DNA of 64,000 bases from Punctularia strigosozonata HHB-11173 SS5 (GCF_000264995.1 NW_006767433.1:4446967-4510966), one strand, 5' to 3'. Positions 45,467-56,388 are shown, counted from the stretch's first letter. Numbers and translations are program-made. The notes: generated from the sequence alone by a model not told the origin.

Positions 45467-46304
45467 ATGTCCGAACTCCATCCATCTTCATCCGTCTACT
45501 CCCTCCCGCTGGTCCTCGCCTTCATCTACGAGTTCTGGGTGCTCCGAGTGTCCAACAGCTTTGCCTGGCATTGCCCGACCTCATCCGTTCTCCTCCCCTT
45601 CTTCCAAGCCCATCTCACCAAACAACCCGCCTCAGCGCACCTTGACGCCGGCGTCGGCACGGGCTTCTACCCCGCCCGCTGCCTAGCGTCGGCCAAAGAT
45701 GTCCCAGGCTCGCTCACGCTGCTCGACCTCAATCCGGACACGCTCGAGTCCGCCTCCCGCGCCGTCAAGTCTCGCGGCTACACTGGGGAGATCCAGAAGA
45801 GGGCACAGAGCGTGTTCGACCCCGTCCCGGCTGAGATGCGGGCCAAGTATGCGTCCATCTCGCTCTTCTACCTGTTCCACTGTCTTCCCGGCGCATTCCC
45901 AGAAAAGGCGACACGTGTCGCAGCAGCGCTAGCTCCAGCCCTTGCGCCCGGGCCCTCGAGCGTTTTCTACGGTGCGACCATACTCGGAAAAGGTACGTGG
46001 GCTACCACGCACTCGGTATGGTATTGCTGACGATGGCATTGCAGGTGTTCGACATAATTGGTTTGGCAACTGGCTGATGAACGCATATAACAAGCGGTCA
46101 ATCTTCGGCAACGCCCAGGACAGTGCAGAAGGCCTTCGCGAAGGCCTGCAGGCCGTTTTCCGCGATGTGGACGTTAAGGTACAGCTGCAGGTGAATGTGC
46201 TATCGCCGCTATGCACTACTCATCCGAGGATCTAGGTTTATGGCACCGTTGCACTGTTTGTTTGCAAATCTCCGAAAGAAAAGTACAATGCGAGCGCAAA
46301 ATGA
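45467..46304 (+). CDS. Class I SAM-dependent methyltransferase, copy 2
   Basis: Paralog of 39721-40562 with the same three-exon structure. Start MSELHPSSSVYSLPL; motif I HLDAGVGTGFYPAR; LTLLDLNPDTLESASRA; LFYLFHCLPGAFPEKA. Exon 1 ends after FYGATILGK. The next exon has VRHNWFGNWLMNAYNKRS and IFGNAQDSAEGLREGL, and the last reads VYGTVALFVCKSPKEKYNAS with TGA at 46302-46304. All SAM-binding motifs are intact, so it should be active. The 5' part is near-identical to copy 1, while exons 2 and 3 and the end of exon 1 are only about 75-80 percent alike at DNA level. Convergent with the macro-domain gene 181 bases on. Confidence 0.88.
45497..45860 (+). repeat. High-identity segment shared with 39752-40115
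   Basis: Counterpart of the copy 1 segment; the sharp drop in identity at its 3' edge lies within exon 1, just after the codons for MRAKYAS. Confidence 0.75.
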
Positions 46305-46485
46305 GCCGACGCTAGATGGCTACGTTGAATACTGCTGACGTGTCTTGGACATCGTCGATTTGATGTTCAATGGGAGTGTTTGTTAGTTGGTCCTCCCTTG
46401 TTGTACGCATCCCTTAGTTCGTTGCACTCGGGCGCAATGGTTGCCATGATCCATAGACCCCGTTGCAACGAATGTGCCATACTTA

Positions 46486-47373
46486 TCACATACTGCGCGT
46501 CTTTTCCAGCTCCAAATGCCTCTTCGAGACATCCGACCAGTCTGATTTAATGTGTTTGGCAGGCAACTGCCGCGCTTCTGCGAAGTGTTTGACTGCTAGA
46601 GCCATCTGAGCGGCGCACCTGCGAACGGCGGGTCACCGGAATGAACAACTCAGACCCCGTGCTCACTACATGAACCTACTTCTTTGCGCTGATCCCGCCA
46701 ACCCCGGTCGCGAGGCCGGTCATGAGGACCTTCTTGATGGGCGGCGCACCCTGCTTGAACCCGGGCTCCCCTGGACAATTCTTGGACAATTGCACGAGGA
46801 GGTTCCACATGCAGTTATACACCAAGTCCTTGTCCCAAGTCACGTCCTCTTTGCTCGATGTGATTATCAGTGAGGTTCATCAAACTTGCGGAAACAGTCT
46901 CACCAGGATACCTCATCGTTGGCAATACCGCTATTGAGTTGGCACCAAATTTGTTGTCCTTCAATTCGCTTTTCCGAAGATCAACCACGATGCACGACGC
47001 AGGCGGGAGATAGCCCGTGTATCGTTCATAGATTGCCTTTTGAACGTGCCGCGTCAGGGCTTCGAATTCGCCATTGACAGGTTTGAACGCCCGGGACAAG
47101 TAGTAGTCGAACCTGTATCAGCAGACCCTCAGCGGGGGAAAGCCGATCTGCCGAGCAGTGTGCGCACCCTCCGTCCATGATGCCATAGGAGTTCGCGGGA
47201 GAGACTGCACAATCAAATCCAGAATGGCGCGAAGGAAGATCATCCAACGAGGATTGCAGGAAGGTGAAATGGGCGTTGACGTCGTCAGGCAGCACGGAAA
47301 ATGCTTCCTTCCATTCGGCACAAAGCACGCCCTTAGTGTCGATGAGCAGGAAGTCGATAGGAGGGAAAGACAT
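46486..47373 (-). CDS. Macro-domain (ADP-ribose-binding fold) protein
   Basis: Predicted to bind or hydrolyse ADP-ribose or its O-acetyl/phosphate forms. Four exons. Exon 1 starts MSFPPIDFLLIDTKGVLCAEW and contains the macro core FDCAVSPANSYGIMDGG, with the SPAN-G-DGG pattern around the ligand. After a 55-nt intron: FDYYLSRAFKPVNGEFEALT and YLPPASCIVVDLR, then NSIAVLPTMRYPG. Next exon: DLVYNCMWNLLVQL and KKVLMTGLATGVGGISAKK, the second ligand loop (TGLATGVGG). Last exon: CAAQMALAVKHFAEARQLP and a tail ending KTRSM with TGA at 46488-46486. About 260 residues, a stand-alone macro domain. Similar to uncharacterised fungal macro proteins more than to Poa1p. The ATG at 47406 is another possible start. 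Confidence 0.85.
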
Positions 47374-47498
47374 GGAAGCCGGTCTATGACATAGCCACCT
47401 TAACACCTCATAATATCCTTACTGTGAGTCCATATGCCAACGTACTGGATGACTGGATAGATTATAGCATACGTGGCCAGTGAGTCAAAGCAAGAAGA

Positions 47499-49286
47499 TT
47501 ACAGGAGCATAGCGAGCACAGCAATGCAAAGCCCGGCTACGGAGTCGCCCAATCCTGATCGGATCGACTGCGCAGCATTATCGTGCTTCGTCGATGTCGG
47601 GGTGGAGGCTGCTGTAACATTCTTGCTCAAACCGGAGTCGGAAAAGTTCTGGGGGTCAATCAGTCGGATGTTTGGCCGAACGATAGGAGAACACTTGCCT
47701 GATCCCAGAAGAAATACGGCTGCTGAGGGTAGGTGTCGTCCGCCGCTGCGAGCCAGGCAGCATATTTCCCGTCGGAGTCGCCATAGGTAGATCCTACAGC
47801 CGCAACATCAGGATAAAGCTCCGACGCGGTCTCGGAGCCCGGATCAACCGTCAGCGCAAAGTCGAGCGCGGTTTGGATGGTGGAGCCGTTTTTCGTCTCG
47901 AGGGTCCAGGCATCATAGCCCAGGTACGAGCCGAGCCGTGCGTTCGTCTTCGCGCATTGTATAAGTCAGAGAAACGAAACCAAATGAGCGGATCATACAA
48001 TCATGGCAGCCAAGTTGTAGGATCGGTAGTGATATGGCCTGGTGCGGATCATTTCCAAAGGCTGGAACAGCACATGTGACGTGGGGTATTAGATTGCGGT
48101 GACGCTACAACGTACCTGCTCGCCATTGGCCCAGATCTGGTTCTGGTATTGAGTGGTGAAATATTCCTTGATTGTGGCGAGCGCGCCCGAAGTGTCATTA
48201 GCAAGGATTTGTAAAGCAGCGAGCTGATTATAGTAGAAGGTCCCGTGATTACTAGATTCGAGGTCGTCAGCACTATGCACCAAGTTGATTAATCGCGAAG
48301 GGTGCTCACTTGGTAGCTTCCTTTTCTTGAATGGCTATGTCTGCGGTCGTGAGCCAGGTGATGTATTCCTTGGTCCAGGATACCAGGGACGAGTCTAGGT
48401 CAGACGTCCACTCTGCGGCGTTTCCTTCACGAAGGATGAGGATCCCACTGACGAGCTTCGACATGCACTTTAGGTCACTGAATAACTTGTTGTTAGCGAT
48501 GTTCTGCTAGAATAGTTGGCGCTGCGCTCACAGAACACCTGTATGCGTGCCATTCTGCCCTGTCGGCCCACGCTCCATCTGAGCATAATTCAGGTTCGGA
48601 TTCATCATGGTGTCATCGTCTAGGAACCACGTCTTGATGTAGGTGGCTACATTGGTCGAGAACGTCGACGATCCGTTGATAGCCCAGGCGAGTGCATTGT
48701 AGAGGACTGCATCCGACATGTTCTGGAACGCGCCAACATCGTTCACAAATCGTACATCCGGATTGAAGAGGCCATCGCGAGTATAGTACGGGCACGTCTT
48801 CCAGACTGTACCGAGGGTCAGCGCCGGTCAGCTGTTGTCACGTCGATATTAAAGGGTGTTTACTTTCTTCATCCGTTAGCGCTGTGGTATTTCCAACACC
48901 GGTGCAATTTGGCCAAGAACTAGATGAGAAGTCAGCAGATACAAGACGGTTGGTGGCTTGCAGCACATACTAAGGTGCCCAGCTCATATAGTCATGCTTA
49001 TCACCGCTGGGAGCAATTACAGATTTATTCAATACAGCTGCCATGGATAGCTGAGTATATATCGATCGATCACGGATTTCTGTATATAGTGCTCACACCA
49101 AGGGCCGAATTCAGCCAGCTGTATGGCCCATTCGACGATGCTCTCCTGCGCCTCCGCCGTGGTAGAGTTGAAAGACTTGGAGACAACATAGGATGGGTCA
49201 ATGAAATCGTTTGCGTAGCTAGTTAATGAGAGGACGGTTGGCACTGCAGCCAACCAGATGCATAGCAAGAAAGCGGAGACGCGCAT
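47499..49286 (-). CDS. Alginate-lyase-fold polysaccharide lyase, secreted, likely GPI-anchored
   Basis: Secreted enzyme of the alginate_lyase (PF05426) type, an alpha/alpha-toroid; possibly acts on glucuronan- or alginate-like polymers (the PL38 group has this fold), substrate not certain. Signal peptide from MRVSAFLLCIWLAAVPTVLS. Exons then carry YVVSKSFNSTTAEAQESIVEW, a block ahead of CPYYTRDGLFNPDVRFVNDVG, LYNALAWAINGS, DDTMMNPNLNYAQMERGPTG with GTHTGVL, SNHGTFYYNQLAALQILA, EQPLEMIRTRPYHYRSYNL, and NARLGSYLGYDAW. Asn-His-Gly and Tyr-Tyr-Asn in the SNHGTFYYNQ motif are the expected catalytic neighbourhood. The last exon is Ser/Thr-rich and ends SVAGLCIAVLAMLL, a hydrophobic tail typical of GPI attachment. 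Start 49286 preferred over 49316 because the signal peptide is cleaner. Roughly eight exons, ends approximate. Confidence 0.85.
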
Positions 49287-49687
49287 CGGCGAGAATGAAG
49301 AGGGAAAAGAGCGCAATTGAAACCTGGGGCTCTACAAAATCACTGGAGACACTAAACCTGTTTTGATCGGCGGGCTAAACCGGCCGGCTTGGCTATACGG
49401 TTACTGGGGCCGGCGTCCGTGATGGTCGCCGGCCAGACGACGCAGTCCCCAGTGATCATATCCGCATATCGTGCAGACGTCATGACGAGAGGATTCCGGT
49501 AGATGATGTTCGTGTTTTTGTCTTTGGGTGTCCGCAACTGTAGACAGACCGGGACTTCGCCAGCAAAATCATAATGAAAGAAGGCCCAACTCAGCATCAC
49601 GTGGCTCCAGTGAAAGAACCACAGAATCTGATTCGCTACAATTAAACGCTACATAATACGCGTTCATAAGACGTGCACCGACTATAA
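49287..49687. other. Gap between lyase and Clp1-like gene 1
   Basis: 401 bases with the lyase promoter and the 3' end of the Clp1-like gene. Minus-strand frame 49352-49600 is open but without motif. A CCGGCGTCC/GGCCGGC-rich patch lies near 49380-49435. No gene recognised. Confidence 0.35.
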
Positions 49688-50895
49688 TCATTCCTTGTGC
49701 GCCACTGAATTTGAGGGATATATTTTGGCCTTCAGGCTCACCGCCCTCAGTAAGATCTCCCAGGACGCTTGAACCTCATGCCAAACTTCCGGGCCGTAGT
49801 GTTCTAATTCTTCAAGGTTTTGCTTCAAGCCACCCAGTCGGCGGAGGGCAATTTCCAGGTCCGACTCTTCAGGACCTCGAGAGACCAAACGACTAGCGTC
49901 AAGGTCCGCGATGTCTTGAGCCACAGATTGAGCTGTTCGAAGACGTCCATGGAATCGAGTGCCTTTTCTGCCGTTGCCGAAGCGAAAAGTAAACGACATC
50001 CCGCAGCTTGGGTTGTGCTCGTCCACGTTCGTTGCTAATGCACGTCTGCGAGGCGACTCTGGAGCAGAAGGTAACGGGTGCAGCAGATCCCTGATCCTCT
50101 CGGAAGGAACCACCCTTCTCATGAGTTCGGCTTGATTCCCGGTATGGAAGTATATCAGAAGTGGGCCAATCGTGTCGAGATCGGGTACACGAAAACGTAT
50201 TCTTGGTAACTCGCCGACTGCGCGTCCGTCTGCGGTAGGAGGCGCTTCGAGCAGCGAGTCACGAACGGTACTGCGAGCCGAGGTTTTGAAGCAACTGTCG
50301 AGTAACACCATAGAATTGACCGGGATCACCACGGGCTTCGAGTCATGGCCAGTTGCATCTGACACTTCCTCATAGCAAGAGAGGACGTGGGTTGCGCCAC
50401 TCTCCACGGAATAAGCCCCATCTTGCGCAGGGATCAAGGGCCGGAAACCGAGATCGTCTGCCTCAGATGTAACCGGTGCCTCTGGCACGAACGATTCATG
50501 AGGTGAGGCGGAACGTGGCAACCCTTCGGCAGTGTCGCCGTTGGTAGTGACGATAGGTTGTTCGATTGAAGGATGCTCCCCCAACCTACAAATACCATTG
50601 AACCCGGGCTTTCCCTGAGCCACCATAACCGTGATGATCAAGCTCACCAATACAGTCCCTGAAACTTGGTTGCCCTCCTGAGCTTTTTGATGTGATCCTT
50701 AGTGGACTGGGGTTCGCTGGGCCGCGGAAGTCGAAAGGTACCTTCATAGATTCGGCCAGCTGGGACACGATGACCGACCAGCCAGACGCAGAACGAGGTT
50801 TGTGGCTTATCCATCTGGCCGCGCCGGCCAAGATTATAACAACACGGCGGGTGGGGGTGAACAAGTCGAAAAAGAAGGGCTTGAGGAAGGGCCAT
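49688..50895 (-). CDS. Clp1 (clampless)-like protein 1
   Basis: Relative of Clp1, a nuclear protein needed for clamp formation and dikaryon growth downstream of the A mating-type genes. Two exons by my reading: 50895-50648 and 50585-49688, joined over a 62-nt intron (GTGAGC...TTTGTAG); the joined frame is 381 residues. Recognition rests on the C-terminal half: FRVPDLDTIGPLLIYFHTGN with LLHPLPSAP, then GLKQNLEELEHYGPEVW and VQASWEILLRAVSL. The same pattern (Y-L-Y-T-x-x-x-x-x-L ... W-x-N-x-x-x-L-G-V/Y-x-x-x-x-W) is seen in Clp1-like gene 2. The N-terminal 100 residues are basic or Ser-rich and poorly conserved. Start ATG 50895 is used; a second ATG (MDKPQTSF) at 50814 may be the real one. No role beyond the family is visible. 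Confidence 0.6.
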
Positions 50896-51151
50896 ATATA
50901 CGCGTTGAACCGATCAACAATGCCCGATCTTCGTGCCGTACGCCTCAATTGTAAGGCCACAAAAGGGTAAGGCCGCCTCCTCCCCCGCACAGCCACTGCG
51001 CCCTCAGCGAGTGTTCTTGCAGTTTGATCCCGCAGCGATATGGTTCGAGAACCATCGCATCTGAGTCCATGAAGGGCTTCCTGTGGCCGGGAGCGCGATG
51101 AAAGCATTGCCTATGTTGGCCACCCTGTATATGTACAAAGCGAGGGATGGA
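50896..51151. other. Gap between Clp1-like gene 1 and RnpA-like gene
   Basis: 256 bases between a minus-strand start and the stop of another minus-strand gene. It should hold the Clp1-like promoter and the 3' UTR of the RnpA-like gene. A TATATA run (about 50895-50900) adjoins the ATG. Confidence 0.35.
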
Positions 51152-52268
51152 CTACTGTCCTCGGGATTTGCTGGGTCGAGAGAATCTTTGCTTGACCAGA
51201 GGTTTTCTCTGATAGAGCTGATAGCTCTTTCCGGTACGATTGTCCTTGCCGACAGTGACCTTGGGAAACTCCGATGGAGCTTCGCTTTCGACTGGAGCAT
51301 ATCTTCGTTTAGTCCTGTCCGAAAGTACGACTTCGTTCTCGGGCAATGATAACGTATCATGCAGCGGGTTGCTGGCGGACTCCGAGCGGAAAGCTTTCCT
51401 CGAGGGAAAAAAAAGTTGCGGTACGGGTTTCACTGACGCCAACGCTCTAGATAGGGGTTCTTTCTTGGGTAAGCGTGATGCCCACTTTTTCTCCATGGTC
51501 TCAGCCCTGGTCTTGACCGATCCAAGAGCAGAGCGCAAGAGGGAGACGAGGTCGGGGTATGTCATACGATAGATTGCCAGGCCCGGGTGGAAGCAATACG
51601 TCCAGTCTTTGCGAGGATTCAGTACCAATGGATATGAGATGCGAGGCACAACGTACCGGATAGAACCCATTTCTGGCCACCCCCACCCTCCGGATCAAAC
51701 GTGAGCGACTTGAGCTCCTTGCCATTCGCGGTCCTCCGAATTCCGATGTCCGCTCCGCGAGTGACAATCAATGACAACGCCGTCTTGATTCTTCCCGCGA
51801 TCTTCCTGCGGATGACGGCCGACTTGTGTACCGTCTTTTTGCCTATGACACACACGACGGACATGCCAACCACATTCTTAGAGATCACTTCTGCATCCTC
51901 TCGAGAAGGATAGATACTGGCCGGAGGCCATGGAGGATTTGGCCACGGGGTTAGCGGACGTGCCAACAGTGCGCGAGGGAATACGCGAAGAGCAAGGATT
52001 CCGTCGGGAGATCTCCACTGAGGGGTGTGAGGTCTCTTCAGGTCAGGCCGGTACTGACTAGCGAGAGGATGGTTACGGTCCAGGAATTCGGCGGGTCGAA
52101 CCGGCTCGAAACCGATGAGCGCCGCGGTCCGACCTGGCGTCTGGTTGCGAAACTGCGCAGAAAACTGGTGCATGAGCTGGACGGTCTAAAGGGAAAGGTA
52201 TACCCTACCTTGATGGACGCGACACGCTGCGCTTTAGGCAGACGACTTAGCTCGGGGCATCGCGGCAT
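51152..52268 (-). CDS. RnpA-like basic protein (ribonuclease P protein-like fold?), possibly mitochondrial
   Basis: Three exons: 52268-52209, 52152-51657 and 51606-51152, all GT-AG, giving about 336 residues. The N-terminus MPRCPELSRLPKAQRVASIK is rich in Arg/Lys without acidic residues after position 6, which would suit a mitochondrial presequence. The middle has GMSVVCVIGKKTVHKSAVIR then RKIAGRIKTALSLIV, resembling the bacterial RNase P protein signature (S-K-K-V-G-x-A-V-x-R-N-R-x-K-R), followed by QKWVLSDWTYCFHP and LAIYRMTYPDLVSLLRSAL. The C-terminal third is Lys/Pro/Ser-rich. I recall fungal proteins with these motifs but cannot name a proven function; a mitochondrial RNase P-like or ribosome-linked role is inference. 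Confidence 0.6.
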
Positions 52269-55200
52269 AGACGATGGTGAGCCGCGTGCCGAACGCCTTC
52301 AACAACGTCAAATACTCTCGTTCCCAAAGACGTGGTACTAGGTGGCCCTCCGTCAAGTTGGTTGAGAAGTAAATATGGTCGTTGGTTGGGTGTGTGCCAA
52401 GAGGGATATAGACGCTCGCAGGGAACACGTGGGCAGAAGCGCCAACAGAACAAGCGCTCGCCACTAGCAAGTCCCTCGAATTGGAAGGGGTCGTTCCGCC
52501 GACTCAATCCTCGCTTGTCTCGCGTTTTATTGAGAGAACTGAATAGGAATGCGAGTACGGTGGATTCAGGAATAATTCGCTGGGCGTAGAAACAGCCCGA
52601 GCACTGAACACTGTTTTACTCACGTGCGGTTTCACGGCATTCAGATTCAGTACATACCCTCCCAGGAATACTGGGGTTGGATTGTGGAATTACTGTTAGG
52701 TCTCTGAGGTCTTTATCCCCTCGGAATTTATAAGATAAAGAGGGGTACGCGATTGCGATATGGTACTTACTACATGAATATTAGAGCATTGATGAATACG
52801 ATGATTCCTGGGCCATCGCCAGGTCAGGACATCTACAACCTCGCCAGGAGCCCTATGCTCAAGTAGTATAATCTCACATGAGATGGCAATCAATCGGAGT
52901 TTCCTCTGCAATCCCCTCTCAAAGCGGAGGCGACGTTAATGATTGTGTTGAGTATACCACTTCCTTAATCAAAACCATCGACCAGCCATTTCAAGTTCGT
53001 GCCGCCGAGCTCCGGATGTGACGGGGTCGTACGTGAACACTGACATAGGTGCTAATTAGTTCGCAGAACGAGTGTAAGCTCAGCTGCAACGACTATCAGG
53101 TGTATAGCAATGGATCATCGTAATGACAATGGCAATCGAACGAAGTCAAGTGCCTTCAGAGGCTTTGACCACAGGTGCGAGTAACATCCTGCTGCGGAGA
53201 TATCAATCAATCTCTACAACTACTGACGTGCAATTGAAGGTTAGTTTATTAGCCAGAAACCACGGTCTCATCATAGCGTGAAATGGAGCCAAGGAAGCAT
53301 ATCGAAGCCAGAAAACACCGGGATCTGGAGTTACCACCGGCCTGAACAGCCGGGAATACGATCACGAAGAAAGTTCGGCCATTACTAAGAACAGAAAGAT
53401 ATAGTAGGGGGGGAAAGTTGACCGGAAAAGTGGAGGAACGCCCACCTTCGTCATCAAAAGCGGCATGGAAGTTTGATGCTCTCGATAAATGCTGAGACAT
53501 GACCTGCAGAGCGGAGAGTTCACCTGAACAATCTTGGTCGGACACCGGCCGGCGGCGACGCTAACGAGGCACCTAGATTGCCGATCATAAAGACACACGG
53601 ACCCCGGCTCATCGAGTCTTTGGACGAATGCAGAGGACTGCATAGACAATATTCGCGGTATGGAAGGTATAGCATCAATATCAGCAGTTGGAAGAGCTTG
53701 ATGTGAGATGCAAATACGTGTGATGACTACACAGCTCGAGAGTCAATGCCGTGGTGTACACACAAACAATGCAGCACCACGGCCTAACTCTCCTCAAAGT
53801 AGACTCGATGTCCATATGCTTCACGTTACGCAGAGATCAAGCTATACAAGCTGAGCAGATGAACATAGACTCATTGATTGTTAGGCGCTCGTACTGTGAC
53901 TCATCTGTAAACCTTGCACAGCTCTTATCTTTGGAAATTCGATGCATCGGACAGGAGCGTGAATTTCGTGAGATATTGCTGCGCCAGATGAGATGCATGT
54001 GCGCGATCGTGCGAGATGGCTGAGCCAACTGGCGTTGGAGCTGGAACAAAGTGGGGTATTTTCAGCAGCAGTACGCATGCGTGACGGAATGTACCGACCG
54101 CAAGACGCGTTGCAGTCCATTGTGGAAAGGTATCGGAACACAGTACAGAGTGATACGGCGACTGCATACCGTCATCGAGATTGGACCATAAAGAGGAGAG
54201 GCCATCCCGAAGCGGACAGGTCAGCTCTCCGACGGGGTGCAGTCCACCTCGGAGCCATGTGCATCGACCAAGGCTTGTCACTATTGAGGGAAGGAGCATC
54301 CCAGGCGGGTGATATCATGACTCGGGATCTCTGTGAGCGAAGGTTGTCCGAGCGCTGGGCGCCTGCGCTCGCCAATCTGGGAAGAAAAGCCAAGGTGCGG
54401 CGCGGGCTCGGTGGACCGCCGGAACTCGGGCAGCAAAATACAAGGGACATCCTGGCGTTCTTAAGCTTCTCCACCGCAGGCAACTCTAAAACCACCAGAA
54501 GACCGCACTCGAGAGTTTCTTTTCCTTCATATCACGCCTCGAGGAGCTAGCGGAGCGGCACGTGGACGGGCGTACAAGGTCGCGTTGGCGACTGCACACG
54601 CCCGATCTGGAAAGCATGAGCTGCGTTGCCTGAGAAGAAGCCCCAGCGCCGGAGAAGACGTACTCCGTATCAGACTTCCACAGATCTCGCCATATTCACA
54701 GGCAGGACCTGTTTACGTAGCGCGTCGAGACGCGGTCACGCCCGATGCGGCGGTCGATTACGTCGATCGCTATTGTAACGCGTACGGGCGAGGGAGGGGG
54801 TCTGTGCGACTGTGCAAGCCCGGGGATTCGCGTCGGCGAAGACGAGGGGGGCCTGTTATCGGTGGACGCGCCCGTAAAGATGAGCAGATCTTGGGTATAG
54901 CCTTGCGAAGGTGAACGCGAACAAGCGCGTGACTCAAAGGGGAAAGGGACGAGACCCCGAGTACCGGGTTAAATTCTTCGAGCACTTGTTTCATGCCAGC
55001 GTGCAATATTGCTGGTTATGGACATCTGAAGGGGACGTCGTGATGCAACTCAGGCCTCGAGGACCGCAGCCGAGGGTAGACAGCCATGATTTTTGTCTCG
55101 ACTGCTCTGCGAACGAACGTTGCGCCAAATGTGAATCGTGCAAGTCATAGCATGCTGCTAGGTTATCAGGTTTGTAAGGTCTGGATCAGGCGGCTTCTGG

Positions 55201-55487
55201 GCAGGTGGCAGAGGGCCTCGGACGCTGCTCTTTCCTTTCGCGGCCACAATCCCTGTACCATATCGCGCCTTAGCGTTGTTCTACCGTTGTTCTCCAATTG
55301 GGCCCCGCACAAACCATGGCAGATATAACATCGCCTTGTCGCCCTATTCCAAACTCACCAAGCCCGAGCCGCGCTTTGGCAACACATCTCCGAGACCACA
55401 CAGCTAGTCATCGCTGCCTCACCACCACCTCCGCGCCGCCGACATATTCCCATCTCTTAATCCATACCCTCCTATAAAGTAATCATC
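52269..55487. other. 3.2 kb stretch without a recognised gene
   Basis: Frames up to 185 codons (53993-54550 +) and several hydrophobic minus-strand frames (53249-53545, 53362-53649 with PPYYIFLFLVMAELSS). None carries a known motif or a clear set of splice joints. A diverged membrane protein on the minus strand around 52700-54100 is possible. The last 150 bases are C-rich and pyrimidine-rich, fitting the promoter of Clp1-like gene 2. Confidence 0.35.
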
Positions 55488-56388
55488 ATGCTCCAAGTTC
55501 CCTCTCGCCACACATTCGATCACTTTGCGACCGGTCCCATGTCAATCGACCCCGTTCCGCACGCGCCTATGCCCGAGGTGCGGCTTCCGCGCACCCTTGC
55601 TCGGCCACAGTTCACGCCGGTGTCGCCGGCCGCGATTGCTGCGCTCGACCCCGATCTTGCGGGGACGCCCATCGAGTACATCCGCAAGGGTCTCCAAGCC
55701 CAGGCATCTCAGTGAGTTGGCCTTACATCTCGAGTTCAACTCCGGTTGCTGATACCGCGTGCTCAGGATGCTAGCAAGCTGCTCACAGCTTCCCGCGCTC
55801 CCGCCGACGATCCCGTCGTCGCGTCTGCCGCCTTCTCTCTCGATACCCGTCGCGCCGAGCGCTTCGTCCCCGACGCATCTTCTCGCCGTGTCCACCATTG
55901 GCACCAAGTCTACGGCGGTGACCACCGTCCCGACCCACCACCTCGTCCTCGCCGCGAACTGTGCGCATCTCCCGGCATTCCCCCGCGCCGCCGCGCCCTC
56001 GTCGCGTACGCAGCTCACCTTGCCCGTGACGCCCATGGCCGTGCCCGCCGCCGAGGCCTTCCCCACGCTCCATCGCTACCTCTACACCAAATCCGTACCG
56101 CAACTCCTCACGGCGCTGACCAACCTCCAAATTACGTCGAGCGTTCTCAACGCTGGCACGTCCTCGCGCCAGGTTCCAGGTTCCACCCGTGCCCAGCTCT
56201 CGCATGCGCTTGCTCAAAGTGCGGGCTACGACGCCCAGAGGCTCATGAACCTCGCCCAACGCGTGAACGGCTTCTGGCGGAACGCGTGCGCGCTCGGCGT
56301 GTTCGATACGGAGATGTGGGACGCGATGGATCTCGCGTGGGACGTCATCCTCGGCGCGCTCAACATCGTCCTCAAGGGGCGCCAGTGA
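55488..56388 (+). CDS. Clp1 (clampless)-like protein 2
   Basis: Closer to Clp1 than gene 1. Exon 1 (55488-55711) starts MLQVPSRHTFDHFATGPMS and has the family opening PEVRLPRTLARPQFTPVSP then LDPDLAGTPIEYIRKGLQAQ. A 55-nt intron (GTGAGT...CTCAG) leads to exon 2 (55767-56388) with MLASCSQLPALPP, PTHLLAVSTIG, VPTHHLVLAANCAHLP, FPTLHRYLYTKSVPQLL and the end block VNGFWRNACALGVFDTEMW followed by MDLAWDVILGALNI. 281 residues, compared with about 365 in the Coprinopsis protein. Known Clp1 acts in sexual development downstream of mating-type homeodomain factors; whether this paralog does so is unknown. High GC and Cys-poor, like other family members. The 5' region contains TATAAAG at 55473-55479, too near the ATG to be a TATA box. 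Confidence 0.8.

Noticed and set aside
53993-54550. 185-codon plus-strand frame
   Set aside because: Overlaps several minus-strand frames, no family motif, Arg-rich chance composition.
55473-55479. TATAAAG as TATA box of Clp1-like gene 2
   Set aside because: It lies only about 10 bases before the ATG, too close for a promoter element.
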